From Farysia itapuensis (Eukaryota > Basidiomycota > Ustilaginomycetes > Ustilaginales > Ustilaginaceae), in NCBI GenBank assembly GCA_023212645.1, contig JALBYC010000036.1, positions 1 through 64,000 on the forward strand: a DNA stretch of 64,000 nt, read 5' to 3'. Position numbers and translations under genes: made by a program. Positions 61,833-64,000 of this stretch are shown piece by piece. Numbering within the stretch: position 1 is the stretch's first letter; each line of letters starts with the position of its first letter. Below the pieces are notes generated by a model. That model saw nothing but the letters and a program-made list of their open reading frames with translations, did not search any database and was not told where the DNA came from.

Positions 61833-62763
61833 ATGACAGCGTCTGCAGCTAGTCTTCGACCAGACGAAGTGGCTACCGACTATCAATGGCTGTTTAGCAA
61901 GACCGACCTGCTACTCACGCCGTCAGTGCTTGTCGCAGGGCTTGAGCCCAATGTAGAACGGACTCTGCGTTGCAAGGGCATTAATGCTATCTATAGAGTG
62001 GGCGACTTTATGAGACTGGGTCAGCATGTGCTCAACACAGCCTGTCTCTTTTTCCACCGTTTCTACATGCGCAAGCCGCTGCAGTATGGAACCAATCGAC
62101 TCGGATATGCACACTACGAAATCGCAGCTACTTGTATCTTTTTAGCATGCAAAGTGGAAGAGACACACCGCAAGTTGCCAAACATCATTGATGCCACCAT
62201 GGCTTCACTCGACAAGACACCAGAAGGCCTTCAGCGCTGGATGGACCGATCTTTTCGGGCCAATCAGACGTCTAAGGAATACGCGAGATGGCGCGACATC
62301 ATCCTCGTGTCGGAAGAGGTGCTCTTGGAAACGCTCTGCTTTGATCTAATCGTGCAGCATCCTCACGAGATTCTGGTCAAGGCATGCTTTCGTCTAGGCG
62401 TACCGGAAGAAGTCGTGCGGCTAGCTTGGTCCACGCTCAATGATTGGTACGTGCACACTCCACATGTTGACCTTTCGCGCTTCACTAACACACAGCCGAT
62501 TTCATAGTATGCGGGACCCAACGTGCGTGATGTACGAAGCGCCGGTGTTGGCGGCAGGCGCCTTCTTCCGGGCATGTCAGGCGACAGCGACGGACGTTAG
62601 CACGTTCTCAGCGGAGTGGACCACCGACTCGGACGACGCGGAAGAGCGACGCATGCCATGGACCGATGTCTTTGACGTCGATCAACACGAGGCCGAAGAT
62701 GTCGCCAATGCCATCAGCCAGGACGTATACGCATTCCACACTGCAGCACCACCTCAGCAATAG
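61833..62763 (+). CDS. Cyclin K/T-like cyclin (P-TEFb type)
   Basis: Exons 61833-62446 and 62508-62763 flank a 61-bp intron (GTACGT, ATAG) and give 289 residues. Signature segments are QWLFSKTDLLLTPS (cf. cyclin K/T), LFFHRFYMRKPL, CIFLACKVEETHRKL, ETLCFDLIVQHPHEIL, then LND-C-MRDPTCVMYEAPVLAAG after the junction. Such cyclins pair with CDK9/CDK12-type kinases (Bur1, Ctk1, Cdk9) that phosphorylate RNA polymerase II. A GTG lies upstream in frame, but the ATG at 61833 is the first. The C-terminus is acidic. The intron position equals that in the cyclin L gene. Confidence 0.85.
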
Positions 62764-63149
62764 AAAATTCGAGTGCAAAACAATGTCAGATCTCGGATGC
62801 GATAAGAAAAGATCGAATTTCTGGAGAGCTCCGATTTAAAACTTTGTGGCAGTGTATTGGATCGAATTCCAGACAATTGGGCAGAATTGGCCGAGGTGCA
62901 TGACATGTGGCGAATTATTATTCGGAAATCCTGGAACCAAAATGGTGAAAACCAAGATCGACGTCGGGCAGGCCTTTTCGGTATTTCGCATCCCGGTGAT
63001 GCAAACTTTTCTAACATTTGGGAGCATTTCATGCACACGCACGCACGCACCGACCTCTCCGATTTCGACCGCGGTCCGGCTAGTCAAGGTTGTCGCCAAC
63101 AGACCTTCTTGTTGTGTTACCACCATCCTCCTACCCAAGCTCCATCATC
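62764..63149 (+). other. Intergenic upstream of the transporter gene
   Basis: No coding sequence recognised. A CACGCACGCACGCACC run lies at about 63036-63051. Confidence 0.4.
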
Positions 63150-64000
63150 ATGTCCAAGGAACACATGTCGCTGCCGATGCAGAGTCTCTCTGTAGACGAA
63201 AAGTCGGGTCATGACCCCATCACCGGTCACCGCACCCCGTCAGTAGGCACACCTGGCCACAGTGGCATGGGCGCCGAAGCTGCCCACAACGGCGGCATCT
63301 TACCTGGCGGAGGCTCGCGACCCGAGAAGAAAAAGATTCATCCCGCCTTCATCATCGCTCTCTGGATCTCGCTGTCCAGTAGTGTCATTGTGTACAACAA
63401 GTAAGCATTTTGTCGCTGATATGCTCTATGTACGACGCAGAAATACTTACGCTTGCTTGCTTGCTTGCTTCCAGATTCGTCCTCGACCCAAAGCAGCTCA
63501 ACTTTCCCTTCCCAGTCTTCCTCACAACATTCCACATGGCCTTTGCCACTGTCGGCACACGACTTTTGGCCAGATACACCCATTTGCTGGACGGATTGTC
63601 CAACGTTGAGATGACCAACGAGCGATGGATGAAGAACATTCTGCCCATCGGCGCTCTCTTTTCCGCTTCGCTCATCTTCAGTAACATGGCCTACCTCACT
63701 CTCGGTGTTAGCTTCATCCAGATGCTCAAGGCTTTCACCCCTGTGGCGGTGCTCATCATCTCATTCGCTTTCGGTCTCAAGCAGCTCTCCGGCCAGTTGA
63801 CCATGATCGTTGGTTGCATCTCGTTTGGTGTTGCGCTTGCCTCGTACGGCGAGGGCGACTTTGCCATGGACGGCTTCATTTGCCAGGTTCTTGCCATTGG
63901 CTTTGAATCTTCGCGCTTGGTAATGATCCAAGTTCTGCTACAGGGCCTCAAGATGGACCCTTTGGTCTCGCTCTACTACTTTGCTCCTGTCTGCGCTGCC
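63150..64000 (+). CDS. Triose-phosphate-translocator/DUF250-family transporter, cut by window end
   Basis: The first exon (63150-63400) and second exon (from 63475, running off the window) are joined by a 74-bp intron with GTAAGC and CCAG. The N-terminal 62 residues are a hydrophilic tail (Gly/His/Pro-rich), then the first membrane helix AFIIALWISLSSSVIVYNK. The second exon has the typical TPT blocks FPFPVFLTTFHM, LTLGVSFIQMLKAFTPVAVL and GFESSRLVMIQVLL. It belongs to the drug/metabolite transporter superfamily; substrate is unknown. It is 3'-truncated. Confidence 0.85.
63451..63470 (+). repeat. GCTT x5 microsatellite in intron
   Basis: Five GCTT units form the pyrimidine-rich tract just before the acceptor of the transporter intron. 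Confidence 0.8.

Overview
The window looks like nuclear DNA of a smut-type basidiomycete (Ustilaginales; species not determinable from the sequence alone). The evidence is the compact layout of about one gene per 2 kb, short introns of roughly 56-93 bp with GTAAGT-like donors, many intronless genes, typical fungal housekeeping proteins, and a dense cluster of small secreted proteins of the kind smut fungi keep in effector clusters. No tRNA, rRNA or CRISPR feature was seen.

Region 1 (1-11.1 kb). After a mitochondrial ribosomal protein gene (mL43) comes a cluster of ten predicted secreted proteins. Seven loci on the minus strand belong to one family: five close intact copies, one copy broken by a one-base frameshift, and one divergent copy. 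Their mature parts contain no cysteine. Four loci on the plus strand carry one intron each: a four-cysteine protein, a pair of paralogs with a GEDNTGR motif and the same intron position, and a Gln/Arg-rich protein. (Seven plus four is eleven loci, of which ten are intact.)

Region 2 (11.4-43.0 kb). Core-genome genes follow: a LOG-type phosphoribohydrolase fused in frame to a CAF16-like ABC ATPase, a PhyH-type dioxygenase, a HUT1-type nucleotide-sugar transporter, a mitochondrial membrane protein, AP-3 delta, Tim54, Rrp46, AP-2 mu, a peroxiredoxin-like protein, SmD1, Exo1, a GT90/CAP10 glycosyltransferase, a Pmp3-like protein, Mdm1, Mog1, a Ser-rich coiled-coil protein, Erg6 and dihydrofolate reductase.

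Region 3 (43.0-52.37 kb). About 9.4 kb has no recognisable gene. It holds three diverged copies of a dispersed repeat, a 475-bp AT-rich element with GGGCCGGCCC-type terminal inverted repeats, an imperfect tandem repeat of 139-172 bp units, and a 14-G run. It may be a transposon graveyard or a centromere-like or other heterochromatic tract.

Region 4 (52.37-64 kb). Dense genes return: the five-exon Rad1/XPF nuclease, ATP synthase beta, an acidic mitochondrial protein, a cyclin L, a J-domain protein, a cyclin K, and the start of a triose-phosphate-translocator-family transporter cut by the window end.

Most core genes belong to unrelated pathways (DNA repair, vesicle coats, mitochondrial biogenesis, sterol and folate synthesis, transcription-linked cyclins). 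The only clear functional cluster is the secreted-protein cluster in the first 11 kb.
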